A stretch of DNA of 33,516 bases from NCBI GenBank assembly GCA_040756475.1, contig JBFLZB010000012.1:15278-48793 (forward strand). The letters run 5' to 3'. The notes beneath the pieces were generated by a model that worked only from the letters and a program-made list of their open reading frames with translations, searched no databases and was not told the origin of the DNA. The position numbers were made by a program, and so were the translations under genes. Positions 1 to 7,155 of this stretch are shown one piece after another (position 1 is the first letter of the stretch; each line of letters starts with the position of its first letter). The DNA comes from Thermodesulfobacteriota bacterium (lineage in GTDB: Bacteria > Desulfobacterota > Deferrisomatia > Deferrisomatales > JACRMM01).

Positions 1-62
1 AGAACCCCAGGTCCATCTGCGCCCACCACCAGATGATCCTCCCACGCATCATCAAAGGCTGA
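1..62 (+). CDS. C-terminal tail of an unidentified protein (5' end outside window)
   Basis: An open frame enters from the left edge (first full codon at position 3) and ends at TGA 60-62, giving about 19 residues ending QMILPRIIKG. A strong terminator hairpin begins 25 bases after the stop, which is what one expects at the end of a real transcription unit. The tail is too short for me to name a family. It could be a chance frame, but the stop-plus-terminator arrangement favours a real gene end. Confidence 0.4.
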   Translation, partial: NPRSICAHHQMILPRIIKG

Positions 63-87
63 GCGCCGTCGCGCTGTACCGCGAAGC

Positions 88-117
88 AAGGGCCCGGCTC
101 CCAGGAGCCGGGCCCTT
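88..117. terminator. Bidirectional intrinsic terminator
   Basis: A perfect 14-bp inverted repeat (AAGGGCCCGGCTCC at 88-101 with its complement at 104-117, CA at the tip) sits between a plus-strand gene end at 62 and a minus-strand gene end at 142. The A-rich and T-rich stem ends make it usable from both sides. Confidence 0.85.
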
Positions 118-141
118 GTCTTGCGTCTGCCCGCAGCGAGG

Positions 142-513
142 TCACTCGGGGGGGTGGGCCAGGGCCGCCCGAACCCGCTCCAGGAGCTCTTCGGGCTCCA
201 CGGGCTTGAGCACGAACCCCTGCACGCCCAGCGCCCGGGCGCGGAGCACCGTGGCGTGGTCTCGCTGGGAGGAGAGAACCAGGATCGGGACCCCGCTGCT
301 CTTCCGGCTGGCACGGAAGCGCTGGATGAACTTCAGCCCGTCGAGGTTCGGCATCTGGATGTCGGTGACCACGAGGACGTAGACGTTTCGCAGCGCCAGG
401 CGTACGGCCTCGAGGCCGTCGGCCGCCTCGTGGCAGACGAGTCCCGCCCCTTCGAGAGTGGCGCGCACCATTCGGCGCACCAGGGCGCTGTCGTCCACCA
501 CCAGGACCTGCAC
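142..513 (-). CDS. Single-domain CheY-like response regulator
   Basis: A 123-residue stand-alone receiver domain. It has the acidic pair D7/D8, phosphoacceptor D51 in TDIQMP, the switch serine S81 in LVLSS and the invariant lysine K103 in FVLKP. There is no output domain, so it should act by phosphorylation-dependent protein contact, for example with a chemotaxis-type or kinase partner not encoded alongside. The start is a GTG at 513 preceded by a very good Shine-Dalgarno (AGGAGGA, 5-7 bases upstream). It is divergent from the HD-GYP gene at 949, with a structured repeat in between. An HD-GYP phosphodiesterase as divergent neighbour suggests a signalling link, but that is inference. Confidence 0.92.
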   Translation of the reverse strand: MQVLVVDDSALVRRMVRATLEGAGLVCHEAADGLEAVRLALRNVYVLVVTDIQMPNLDGLKFIQRFRASRKSSGVPILVLSSQRDHATVLRARALGVQGFVLKPVEPEELLERVRAALAHPPE

Positions 514-548
514 GAATTTCCTCCTGCCCCCATTGCTCTATCGGCGCG

Positions 549-751
549 GCCACCAAATTCCAACACCAAATTCTTGGGGCGGGTTCCGGGAGTCCTGGCC
601 ATTGGTCAGGGCCCCGTACCGCCTCGACCGAACCTCAGCAGCGAGGCCGAAAGCGGGGGGCTCGGCGCCCCGGCTCCCTCGGCTACGCTGCCTCCGAACA
701 TCGCGGATTGCGGGGCGGAGCGCAAGGGCTCCCGGAACCCGCTTGCCACCG
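549..751 (+). repeat. Dispersed structured repeat, copy 1
   Basis: About 200 bp that recurs at 27836-28031. The core is bounded by an 18-base inverted repeat: 579-596 (GCGGGTTCCGGGAGTCCT) pairs with 725-742, with one G-T wobble. Inside is a 6-bp helix, GCCTCG 621-626 with CGAGGC 642-647, followed by a highly conserved stretch through 724. The left flank is A/T-rich with two AATTTGGTG units on the minus strand. It fills much of the 435-base gap 514-948 between divergent genes. I see no convincing protein in it. It could be a MITE-like element with terminal inverted repeats or a structured RNA/DNA element. Confidence 0.8.
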
Positions 752-807
752 AGGTGGCGGATCGTGGGCCGCCGCTGCCCTCGACGTGGGGGGACGCCGC
801 CGGCCTT

Positions 808-828
808 TCACTCCTCACTCCTCACTCC
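808..828 (+). repeat. Tandem 7-mer TCACTCC x3
   Basis: Three perfect head-to-tail copies of TCACTCC lie in the gap upstream of the HD-GYP gene. The rest of 752-948 is GC-rich with no promoter or gene I can defend. Confidence 0.7.
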
Positions 829-948
829 GCGTTCCCCGTTCGCCCTCGTCCGAGCCTCCCCTTGAGCCCGCCCTCCTTCGTGCCGATCCGTAGAACTGGC
901 GCCGGCACCGCACGACGCGCCCGGCGGGTCCGGGCTCGGGGGAACCCC

Positions 949-2247
949 GTGATCAAGAAGATTCGCAGCCAAGACCTGGAAGTCGGCATGTTCGTGACCG
1001 ACTTCAACTCGCCCTGGCTCCAGCACCCCTTTCTCACCAACCGCAAGACCCTGCGCAGCCCGCGCGACATCCAGATCGTGCTCGACCAGGCAATCGACGA
1101 AGTCTACATCGACACCGCCCGGGGAAGGGACAGCTCCAAGGCGTACCATCCGGAGGAAGCCGACCAGGTGTTGCGGCAGCGCCTCAAGGAGGAGCTGGCG
1201 GAGGTCGCCGAGCCGGCCACGGGGTCACCCACCCGGCAGGAAGAGGAGATCCCCTTCGAGGAAGAGCTACGCAAGGCAAGGGAAGTGTACGAAGAAGCGC
1301 GGGCTTCTGTGCAGAAGGCCTTCGCGGACGTTCGCCTGGGCAAGGTTCCCGACGGGGAGCAGGCCCGCCAGTCGGTGACGAAGATGATCGAGTCGGCGTT
1401 CCGCAACCGCGACGCCTTGCTGAGCCTTTCGCGGATCAAGAGCTTCGACGACTACACCCTGCACCACTGCCTCAACGTCGGCGTCCTGGCCATTCACCTG
1501 GGGGCTCACCTGGGCATCCTCCACGAGGAGCTCCTGCGGCTGGGAATCGGGGCCATCCTCCACGACCTGGGAAAGGTGCGCCTGCCGCCGGAGCTCGTGA
1601 AGAAGAAGGGCGCCCTCCACCCCAGGGAGTTCGAGCTGATGAAGACCCACGCGGCCCACGGAGCCGACCTGATGCTGCGGTGCCCGACGATCCCCGACGA
1701 GTGCTCCCTGGTGGCCCTCAATCATCACGAGCGCTACGACGGAAGCGGGTACCCGCGCGGGCTCGCCGGGCTCGCGGCGGGCAAGTTCGGCCTCATCGCA
1801 GCCATCGCCGACGTGTACGACGCCATGACCACGGAGCGCGCCTACCGCCGGGGCGTGACTCCCGGCCACGCCCTCAAGCGCGCGTACGAGTGGGCGGGCT
1901 CGCTGCTGCACCCCATCTATGTGCGCAAGTTCATCCAGTGCCTTGGGATCTACCCGGTGGGCTCGGCGGTGCGCCTCGACACGGGCGAGACGGGCGTGGT
2001 CGTGCGCCAGAACCGCGACCAGTTGCTGCGCCCCTGGGTGCGGGTGATGAAGAACTCAGACGGGCGCCCCCTGCCCTACCCGGTGGACCGGGACCTCCGG
2101 GAGACCGGCGAGGCGGGGGACAAGCCCTGCGCCCGGAGCATCGAGCGGGTCCTGGACCCCCGGGACGTGGGCGTCGACCCCGAGCAGGCCCTGGCGCTGC
2201 GGTCGAACGTGGCGGGAAGCGAGCGCCTCCGGGTGGTCCTGGGCTGA
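949..2247 (+). CDS. HD-GYP domain protein with DUF3391 N-terminus (probable cyclic-di-GMP phosphodiesterase)
   Basis: 432 residues from a GTG at 949. The frame is open far upstream (to 121), but that part reads as low-complexity shadow of the receiver gene and the repeat; the GTG has GGGGGAA just upstream and starts the typical sequence IRSQDLEVGMFV of DUF3391 (roughly residues 1-145). The HD-GYP domain spans about 165-350, with HD at H205-D206, the HHE at 259-261 and YDGSGYP at 263-269 (the GYP signature), and IADVYDAMTTERAYR near 286-300. The metal-binding and GYP residues look intact, so it should hydrolyse c-di-GMP. The last ~80 residues are a poorly conserved tail. It ends 9 bases before the convergent DUF554 gene. 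Confidence 0.9.
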   Translation: MIKKIRSQDLEVGMFVTDFNSPWLQHPFLTNRKTLRSPRDIQIVLDQAIDEVYIDTARGRDSSKAYHPEEADQVLRQRLKEELAEVAEPATGSPTRQEEEIPFEEELRKAREVYEEARASVQKAFADVRLGKVPDGEQARQSVTKMIESAFRNRDALLSLSRIKSFDDYTLHHCLNVGVLAIHLGAHLGILHEELLRLGIGAILHDLGKVRLPPELVKKKGALHPREFELMKTHAAHGADLMLRCPTIPDECSLVALNHHERYDGSGYPRGLAGLAAGKFGLIAAIADVYDAMTTERAYRRGVTPGHALKRAYEWAGSLLHPIYVRKFIQCLGIYPVGSAVRLDTGETGVVVRQNRDQLLRPWVRVMKNSDGRPLPYPVDRDLRETGEAGDKPCARSIERVLDPRDVGVDPEQALALRSNVAGSERLRVVLG

Positions 2248-2256
2248 GGCCGGAAC

Positions 2257-2931
2257 TCACACCCACAGCGCCGCGGCGATGGCGTAGAAGAGGGCGGGCA
2301 TGAGGTTGCCCGTGCGGATGGCGGCGAGACCCAGCAGGTTGATGCCGATGCCCAGGATGAGGAGCCCGCCCGTGCCCGAGACCGCATCGAGGACCTCGGG
2401 CCGCTGGAGGAAGGCGAGCTGGGACGCCAGCAGGGTCACCGTGCCCTGGGCCAGGAGTACAGAGCCGGCGGAAAACGCGACGCCGATCCCCAGGGAGGAC
2501 CCGAGCGCCACCGACGCGACCCCGTCGAGGAGCGACTTGACGTAGAGGGTCGAGGGGTCGCCCACGGTCCCGTCCTGGATCGACCCCACGATCATCATGG
2601 CGCCGGTGCAGTACAGGATCGACGCCGAGACGAACCCCTGGACGAAGGTCCCCGACTCGGACCCCACCCGCCGCCGCAGCCAGCCCCCCAGGCGCGTGAG
2701 CCCCTGCTCGATCCGCAGCGCCTCGCCGGTGACCGCCCCCAGGAGGAGGCACCCGATGGAGAGGAGAGGGCGGCCGCCCGACAGCGCCATCTGCATCCCG
2801 ACGAAGAGGACCGAGACCCCCAGGGCCTGCATGAGGATGGACTGGAAGCGCTCGGGCATCCGCCGCCCCGCGCACACACCCACCAGGCTCCCCGCCACCA
2901 CGGCCCCCGTGTTCACCACCGTCCCGAGCAC
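2257..2931 (-). CDS. DUF554 family integral membrane protein
   Basis: 224 residues, strongly hydrophobic, with about six or seven membrane segments and the family opening LGTVVNTGAVVAGSLVG. The frame stays open to 3066, but I start it at GTG 2931 because the family begins at this LGTVVN motif and because GAGGTG lies 4-7 bases upstream. The ending (LLGLAAIRTGNLMPALF) is typical of the family. The biochemical function of DUF554 (YdfK/YqgA-like) is not established; a transporter role is only supposed. It is convergent with the HD-GYP gene and divergent from the DUF432/MscS pair. Confidence 0.88.
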   Translation of the reverse strand: MLGTVVNTGAVVAGSLVGVCAGRRMPERFQSILMQALGVSVLFVGMQMALSGGRPLLSIGCLLLGAVTGEALRIEQGLTRLGGWLRRRVGSESGTFVQGFVSASILYCTGAMMIVGSIQDGTVGDPSTLYVKSLLDGVASVALGSSLGIGVAFSAGSVLLAQGTVTLLASQLAFLQRPEVLDAVSGTGGLLILGIGINLLGLAAIRTGNLMPALFYAIAAALWV

Positions 2932-3104
2932 CCCGCACCTCCCCTCCCCCGCCACCTCTTCCAAAGGGCGTGGATGATACGCGCCGGCCCGGTCCGAAGC
3001 CAGAGCCGGCGCCGACGCTCCGCGGGGTTTACTTCGGGGCGCCTCCTGTTGCATAAGAGTCGACACTCCCGCGCCTACCCCCTCACCCTACGGCAGAGTC
3101 CGCC

Positions 3105-3905
3105 ATGACGAAGAACCCCGCTGCCCCCAAACCCTGGTGGGGCGAATATACCCTGGAGGACGGCCAGACCGGCCGCTGGCGCATCGGAGCCCTCACCCTG
3201 TGGGCGCAGCGCCGCACGGGCGAGTGGCGCCTGGCACACGGGAGCACCAACGATCCCTTCGACGACGCCGTGAGCGTCGAGGTCCCGTGTCGAGAGGCCA
3301 TCCCGAGCAAGGACCTCACCGCGACGCGCTACGGCATGAAGCACACAAATGGCGCCCTGGCCCTGGAACCGGCGCTCCCCGACCGGGCGGTGGTGTCGCG
3401 CCCCGACACCCCCTTCTACGTGCTGGCGGGCGAGGAGGTCCGGCTCTACATCAGCACCCCGATCTGGGTGCGGGTGGGCTCAGGAGGGCGAACGCTCCTC
3501 GAGGTGCCGGTCTACCGCCCCTCCGACACCTGGTTCGGACCCTCGACCCGGGAGGGGGAGGTCTGCTACGACACCCGCACGACCTGCCGCACCGAGCTCT
3601 CCGAGGTGCCCCGCCGTCCCCACCGGGCCGTGGCCGCGGTGCGCATCCGCAACCGCACCGAAAAGCCGGTGCTCATCGAGCGCCTGAACCTCCCCGTGCC
3701 CTTCCTCTCGGTCTACGCGTCGCCCCCGGGCACCCTGTGGACCCAGGGCGTCACCCTGGAGATGGTGAGCGACGGGGGCACGGCGGAGCTCCGCATCGAC
3801 AAGGGGCCCCCCCCGGAGGCCCAGGGAGCCGCCCTGGTGAGCGGGCCCCGGGAAGACGCGGACAAGAACCTCCTGGTCCGGGCCTTGAGCGCCCTGATCG
3901 GGTGA
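3105..3905 (+). CDS. DUF432 domain protein
   Basis: 266 residues, soluble-looking with no signal peptide or membrane segment. Features such as WWGEYTLEDG near the start, the central EEVRLYISTPIWVRV and VPVYRPSDTWFG fit DUF432, a family of unknown function that often lies directly upstream of MscS channel genes, exactly as here. The MscS gene starts 14 bases after the stop with its own ribosome site, so the two are almost certainly co-transcribed. By inference it is a partner or regulator of the channel. Start ATG 3105 has only a weak ribosome site; no better in-frame alternative was seen. Confidence 0.85.
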   Translation: MTKNPAAPKPWWGEYTLEDGQTGRWRIGALTLWAQRRTGEWRLAHGSTNDPFDDAVSVEVPCREAIPSKDLTATRYGMKHTNGALALEPALPDRAVVSRPDTPFYVLAGEEVRLYISTPIWVRVGSGGRTLLEVPVYRPSDTWFGPSTREGEVCYDTRTTCRTELSEVPRRPHRAVAAVRIRNRTEKPVLIERLNLPVPFLSVYASPPGTLWTQGVTLEMVSDGGTAELRIDKGPPPEAQGAALVSGPREDADKNLLVRALSALIG

Positions 3906-3918
3906 GGGAGGAAGCCAC

Positions 3919-4833
3919 GTGAACCAGGTCCTCGACATCTTGCGCGATTGGCTGGCCAGCGGCCGCCTCGTCGCGGCGTTCCACGCGCTCGTCATCCTCG
4001 TATTGGGGCTTCTGGTCACCCGGCTCGTCAGCCGCAACGTGGGCCGCCTGGTGACCCGCTACTTCGGCCTCCAGCAGGGCGCGCTCGCCCGGCGCATCAG
4101 CTACTACGGCTTGGTCGTCCTGGTGATCATCTCGGTGCTGCGCGAGCTCGGGTTCGAGCTCACGGTGCTCCTGGGGGCGGCCGGCGTGCTCTCGGTGGCC
4201 CTGGGCTTCGCCTCCCAGACCTCGGCGTCGAACCTCATCAGCGGCCTCTTCCTCATGGCGGAGAAGCCCTTCGTGGTGGGGGACCTCATCACGGTGGGGG
4301 GCACCACGGGCGAGGTGCTCTCGGTGGACCTGCTCTCGGTGAAGCTTCGCACCTTCGACAACCTCTTCGTGCGGGTCCCCAACGAGACCATGGTGAAGGC
4401 CGAGATCACCAACCTCACCCGCTTTCCCATCCGCCGGCTCGACGTGAAGGTGGGGGTGGCCTACAAGGAGAACGTGGGCCGGGTAAAGGAGGTGCTCCTG
4501 GAGGTGGCCGAGAGGAACCCTCTCTGCCTCGAAGAGCCAAAGCCGCTCATCCTCTTCCTCGGGTTCGGCGACTCCTCGCTGGACTTCCAGTTCTCGGTGT
4601 GGGCGGTGCGCCAGAACTTCGTGGAGCTGCGAAACACCATCCACACGGGCATCAAGGAAGCCTTCGACACGGCCGGCATCGAGATCCCCTTCCCCCACCG
4701 CAGCCTCTACGCGGGAAGCGTCACCGACCCCTTCCCCGTGCGGGTGGTAGGAGGGGCGGTAGCCCCTCGCGACGACCGGGAAGAGCCGCCCCCGCCCCCC
4801 GCGGACCCCGACGGCAGCCCCCGATACCCGTAG
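3919..4833 (+). CDS. MscS family mechanosensitive ion channel
   Basis: 304 residues, close to the E. coli MscS length. Hydrophobic segments lie at about 19-38 and 60-78, and the pore-lining helix at about 83-112 has the Gly/Ala pattern GAAGVLSVALGFASQ. This is followed by the beta domain (KPFVVGDLITVGGTTGEV, 117-134) and the cytoplasmic vestibule, including VRVPNETM and the C-terminal motif GIEIPFPHRSLY. It should open under membrane tension to release solutes in osmotic downshock. The start is GTG 3919 with GGGAGGAAG just upstream. The C-terminal 40 residues are Pro/Asp-rich and variable. Confidence 0.93.
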   Translation: MNQVLDILRDWLASGRLVAAFHALVILVLGLLVTRLVSRNVGRLVTRYFGLQQGALARRISYYGLVVLVIISVLRELGFELTVLLGAAGVLSVALGFASQTSASNLISGLFLMAEKPFVVGDLITVGGTTGEVLSVDLLSVKLRTFDNLFVRVPNETMVKAEITNLTRFPIRRLDVKVGVAYKENVGRVKEVLLEVAERNPLCLEEPKPLILFLGFGDSSLDFQFSVWAVRQNFVELRNTIHTGIKEAFDTAGIEIPFPHRSLYAGSVTDPFPVRVVGGAVAPRDDREEPPPPPADPDGSPRYP

Positions 4834-4914
4834 AGGCCCACGCCCCCGACGGGATATACTCCCCGCACGAAACGGGGGACGACGAGCGCGCGGCTGCGCG
4901 CCGGAGGAGCATTC

Positions 4915-6090
4915 ATGTCTCGGTGGCTCGGACGAAGGCGGGCAGCCCTGCCCGTTCTCTTTCCCGCGGTACTGCTCGCCCTGCTCCTGGCCTTGGGCGC
5001 CGGGGGGTGCGGAAGCGACGACTGGAGCGAGGACGACGGATCTCCCCGCCCGCCGCCCCGGGGCTCCCTGACGGTGGAGCTCGCCGGGGAGCCGAGCGTG
5101 ACCTACGACCCGGCCAGGGGCCGGACCACCGTGGTGGTGCAGTTCATCGCCCGGGGGGCCGACGGGGTGCCCCTGGCGCCCTCGGATCTCGCCGTGGAGA
5201 TGCTGGTGGACGGCGAGCCGGTGGACAACGAGTCGGTGCTCCAGGAGAGCTCCCAGGAGCTCGCCGCGAGCGTCCTCTACGCCCTGGTCCTCGACGCCAG
5301 CGGCTCCATGCTCCGGCACACGCCCCCCGCCTTCGGCCCCATGAAGGAGGCGGCGCGCAAGAGCGTGCAGGATGGACGCGACCTCTGGCAGGACCGGCCC
5401 GGCACGTTTGCCTGGGACGTTTGCTGGTTCAACGACGTGCTCTTCCACCGCCAGGGCACCTGGAACCCTGCCGACCTCTCCGCCATCCCCGACCCGCTCC
5501 TCGAAGCCGCGACCAAGCTCTACGCCGCCGTGCAGTTCATGGCCCGGGAGATGGCCGACGCCCACGAGGCCGGCACGGCCGCGGGCGCCCGGGACCAGCA
5601 CATCCTGGTGATCCTCTCCGACGGGGCCGACAACCTGAGCGGGTTCGACAACAGTATGAGCGCCGTCGAACCCAGCGCTCGCGTCCCCCCCTCGACCGAG
5701 ACGACCTCGACCAACGCCGCCTACGAGCGCTTCGGGTGGCCGACCACGACTCTCGACGGCGCCCTCGACGCCATCCGGGCCCACCCGCGGCTCACGGTGC
5801 ACGTGCTCGCCCTGGGCTCCGAGTTTCGACCGGGGGATCTGGACAACCTGGGAAAGATTGCCCAGGCCGGGGGAGGGCAACTGCTCGTGAACCCGTCGAG
5901 CGACGCCTCCGCCCAGCTCTTCGACCGGGTCACCCGGGAGTTCAGCACCCTCCAGACCCGGGGAGCGGCCATTCCCCAGCAGTCCGGCGATTACGACTTC
6001 ACCCTGCGGGTGGAGGGTGTCACGTTCACGGGTCAAGGGACCCAGACCTTCCGGTACCGGGCGGGGCCCGGGGCGCAGCTGCTTCCGTAG
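4915..6090 (+). CDS. Von Willebrand factor A domain lipoprotein
   Basis: 391 residues. The N-terminus has several Arg, a Leu/Ala-rich stretch and a cysteine at C32 in GAGGC, a somewhat loose lipobox, so it is a probable lipoprotein. A vWA domain follows with an intact MIDAS start, DASGS (D127, S129, S131), and a later LSDGADN. The region before it (about 50-115) looks like a beta-rich accessory domain. The start is ATG 4915 with GGAGGAG upstream. It stands between mscS (82 bases upstream) and the ZIP gene and may be its own transcription unit. The role is presumably metal-dependent adhesion or protein contact at the envelope; the ligand is unknown. Confidence 0.85.
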   Translation: MSRWLGRRRAALPVLFPAVLLALLLALGAGGCGSDDWSEDDGSPRPPPRGSLTVELAGEPSVTYDPARGRTTVVVQFIARGADGVPLAPSDLAVEMLVDGEPVDNESVLQESSQELAASVLYALVLDASGSMLRHTPPAFGPMKEAARKSVQDGRDLWQDRPGTFAWDVCWFNDVLFHRQGTWNPADLSAIPDPLLEAATKLYAAVQFMAREMADAHEAGTAAGARDQHILVILSDGADNLSGFDNSMSAVEPSARVPPSTETTSTNAAYERFGWPTTTLDGALDAIRAHPRLTVHVLALGSEFRPGDLDNLGKIAQAGGGQLLVNPSSDASAQLFDRVTREFSTLQTRGAAIPQQSGDYDFTLRVEGVTFTGQGTQTFRYRAGPGAQLLP

Positions 6091-6110
6091 CATGTTTCGA
6101 AGCGAAAATG
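6091..6110 (+). terminator. Hairpin immediately after the vWA stop codon
   Basis: CATGTTTCG (6091-6099) pairs with CGAAAATG (6103-6110), 8 bp with one bulged G and a 3-base loop, starting right after the stop at 6090 and followed by TTGT. It is the weaker of two hairpins in this gap. Confidence 0.45.
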
Positions 6111-6151
6111 TTGTCGCGCGGTGAGGCGGGGGCTGGGGCCACGGGACGGAC

Positions 6152-6175
6152 GGGCGAACGTCCCTTCGTTCGCCC
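6152..6175. terminator. Perfect 9-bp stem-loop between vWA and ZIP genes
   Basis: GGGCGAACG (6152-6160), loop TCCCTT, CGTTCGCCC (6167-6175). There is no long U tract, so it is a possible intrinsic terminator or mRNA end stabiliser. It lies in a 146-base gap that holds no gene. Confidence 0.5.
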
Positions 6176-6236
6176 CATCCTCCCCCGGTCTGCGCCCGCC
6201 CCGCGCTTCACGTCTCACGCCCGGGCCTGAGCGTCC

Positions 6237-6965
6237 ATGGACCCCCTGCTCCCCGTCATCTCCATCTCGGTGCTGGGGCCCGTCCTGGGCTCCCTGATCG
6301 GGGTGCTGCGCGTCCCGAGTGAGCGCTTCCTCTACAACATGATGAGCTTCGCCGCCGGGGTGATGCTCGCCATCTCGTTTCTGGAGCTCATCCCCGAGAG
6401 CCTCACGTTCTGCTCCGTGCCCCTGTGCGCCCTGGGCATCGGGACCGGGGCGGTGGCCATGTTCGGCCTGGACAAGCTCCTGCCCCACCTCCACCCGGAG
6501 CTCTGTGGGCAGGAGCAGGGCCGAAACCTCAACAAGACCGCCGTCTACCTGCTCCTGGGGATCTTCCTCCACAACTTCCCCGAGGGCATGGCCATCGCGG
6601 TGGGCTCGGTGTCCGACTCCCGGCTCACCTACGTCATCGCCGTGGCCATCGGCATCCACAACGTGCCCGAGGGCATCTGCACCTCGGCGCCCTACTTCCA
6701 CGTCACCGGGAAGCGGTTCAAGGCCTTCCTGGTGAGCGCCTCCACCGCCCTGCCCATCGTGGCCGGCTACCTGCTGGGCCGCGCCCTCTACCAGGCGATC
6801 CCGCCGGAGTTCGTGGGGTTCCTGATCGCGGCCACCGCCGGGGTCATGGTCTACATCTCGGCCGACGAGCTCATCCCCGCCTCCTGCTTCAAGCTCAGCA
6901 GCCACAGCACCATCTTCTCCCTCATCGCCGGCGTGGTCTTCGTGGTGCTCCTGGGGAGCATCTGA
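6237..6965 (+). CDS. ZIP family divalent metal transporter
   Basis: 242 residues, almost entirely membrane-spanning with about eight helices, the usual ZIP topology. The two metal-binding helices are clear: HNFPEGMAIAVG in the middle (TM4) and HNVPEGICTSAP (TM5), each with the His-Asn/x-Pro-Glu-Gly core. A late Asp/Glu pair (SADELIP) lies in TM7. It would import zinc, iron or a related divalent metal across the inner membrane; the substrate cannot be told from sequence. The ATG at 6237 has no strong ribosome site. No metalloregulator lies next to it. Confidence 0.92.
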   Translation: MDPLLPVISISVLGPVLGSLIGVLRVPSERFLYNMMSFAAGVMLAISFLELIPESLTFCSVPLCALGIGTGAVAMFGLDKLLPHLHPELCGQEQGRNLNKTAVYLLLGIFLHNFPEGMAIAVGSVSDSRLTYVIAVAIGIHNVPEGICTSAPYFHVTGKRFKAFLVSASTALPIVAGYLLGRALYQAIPPEFVGFLIAATAGVMVYISADELIPASCFKLSSHSTIFSLIAGVVFVVLLGSI

Positions 6966-7155
6966 CCCGGATCCTCCTCCGATGTCGAGTGCCACTCGGG
7001 AAAGCGAAGCAGAGAAGTTTCGCTGCCGGCGTACCCGACCGTGCAGAACGTACACCCAAGGGCCGTTAAGGGGCATGGTCGCGCAATCTGGACAGGAGAA
7101 CCTCCTCGAGACCCACGGGAGCCAGACCGGCTCTCCGGCCGCCGCAAGGACCCGA
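6966..7155. other. 190-base gap with small hairpins, no gene called
   Basis: After the ZIP stop there is a 6-bp hairpin (CGAGTG 6986-6991 with CACTCG 6993-6998), then an AGCGAA/TTCGCT helix. I looked for a c-di-GMP or other riboswitch ahead of the sensor kinase and could not match one. An in-frame extension of the kinase through this gap is possible but reads like non-coding sequence. Confidence 0.4.

Noticed and set aside
121-948. Upstream extension of the HD-GYP frame by 276 codons
   Set aside because: It runs antisense through the receiver gene and through the structured repeat; DUF3391 begins at GTG 949.
3751-6093. 780-codon open frame on the minus strand opposite mscS and the vWA gene
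   Set aside because: Composition is Gly/His/Arg/Glu-rich low complexity, it spans two well-supported plus-strand genes and has no family motif; it is a GC-driven shadow.
6966-7155. Possible c-di-GMP or other riboswitch before the sensor kinase
   Set aside because: Small hairpins exist, but I could not match the conserved bases of any riboswitch class I know.
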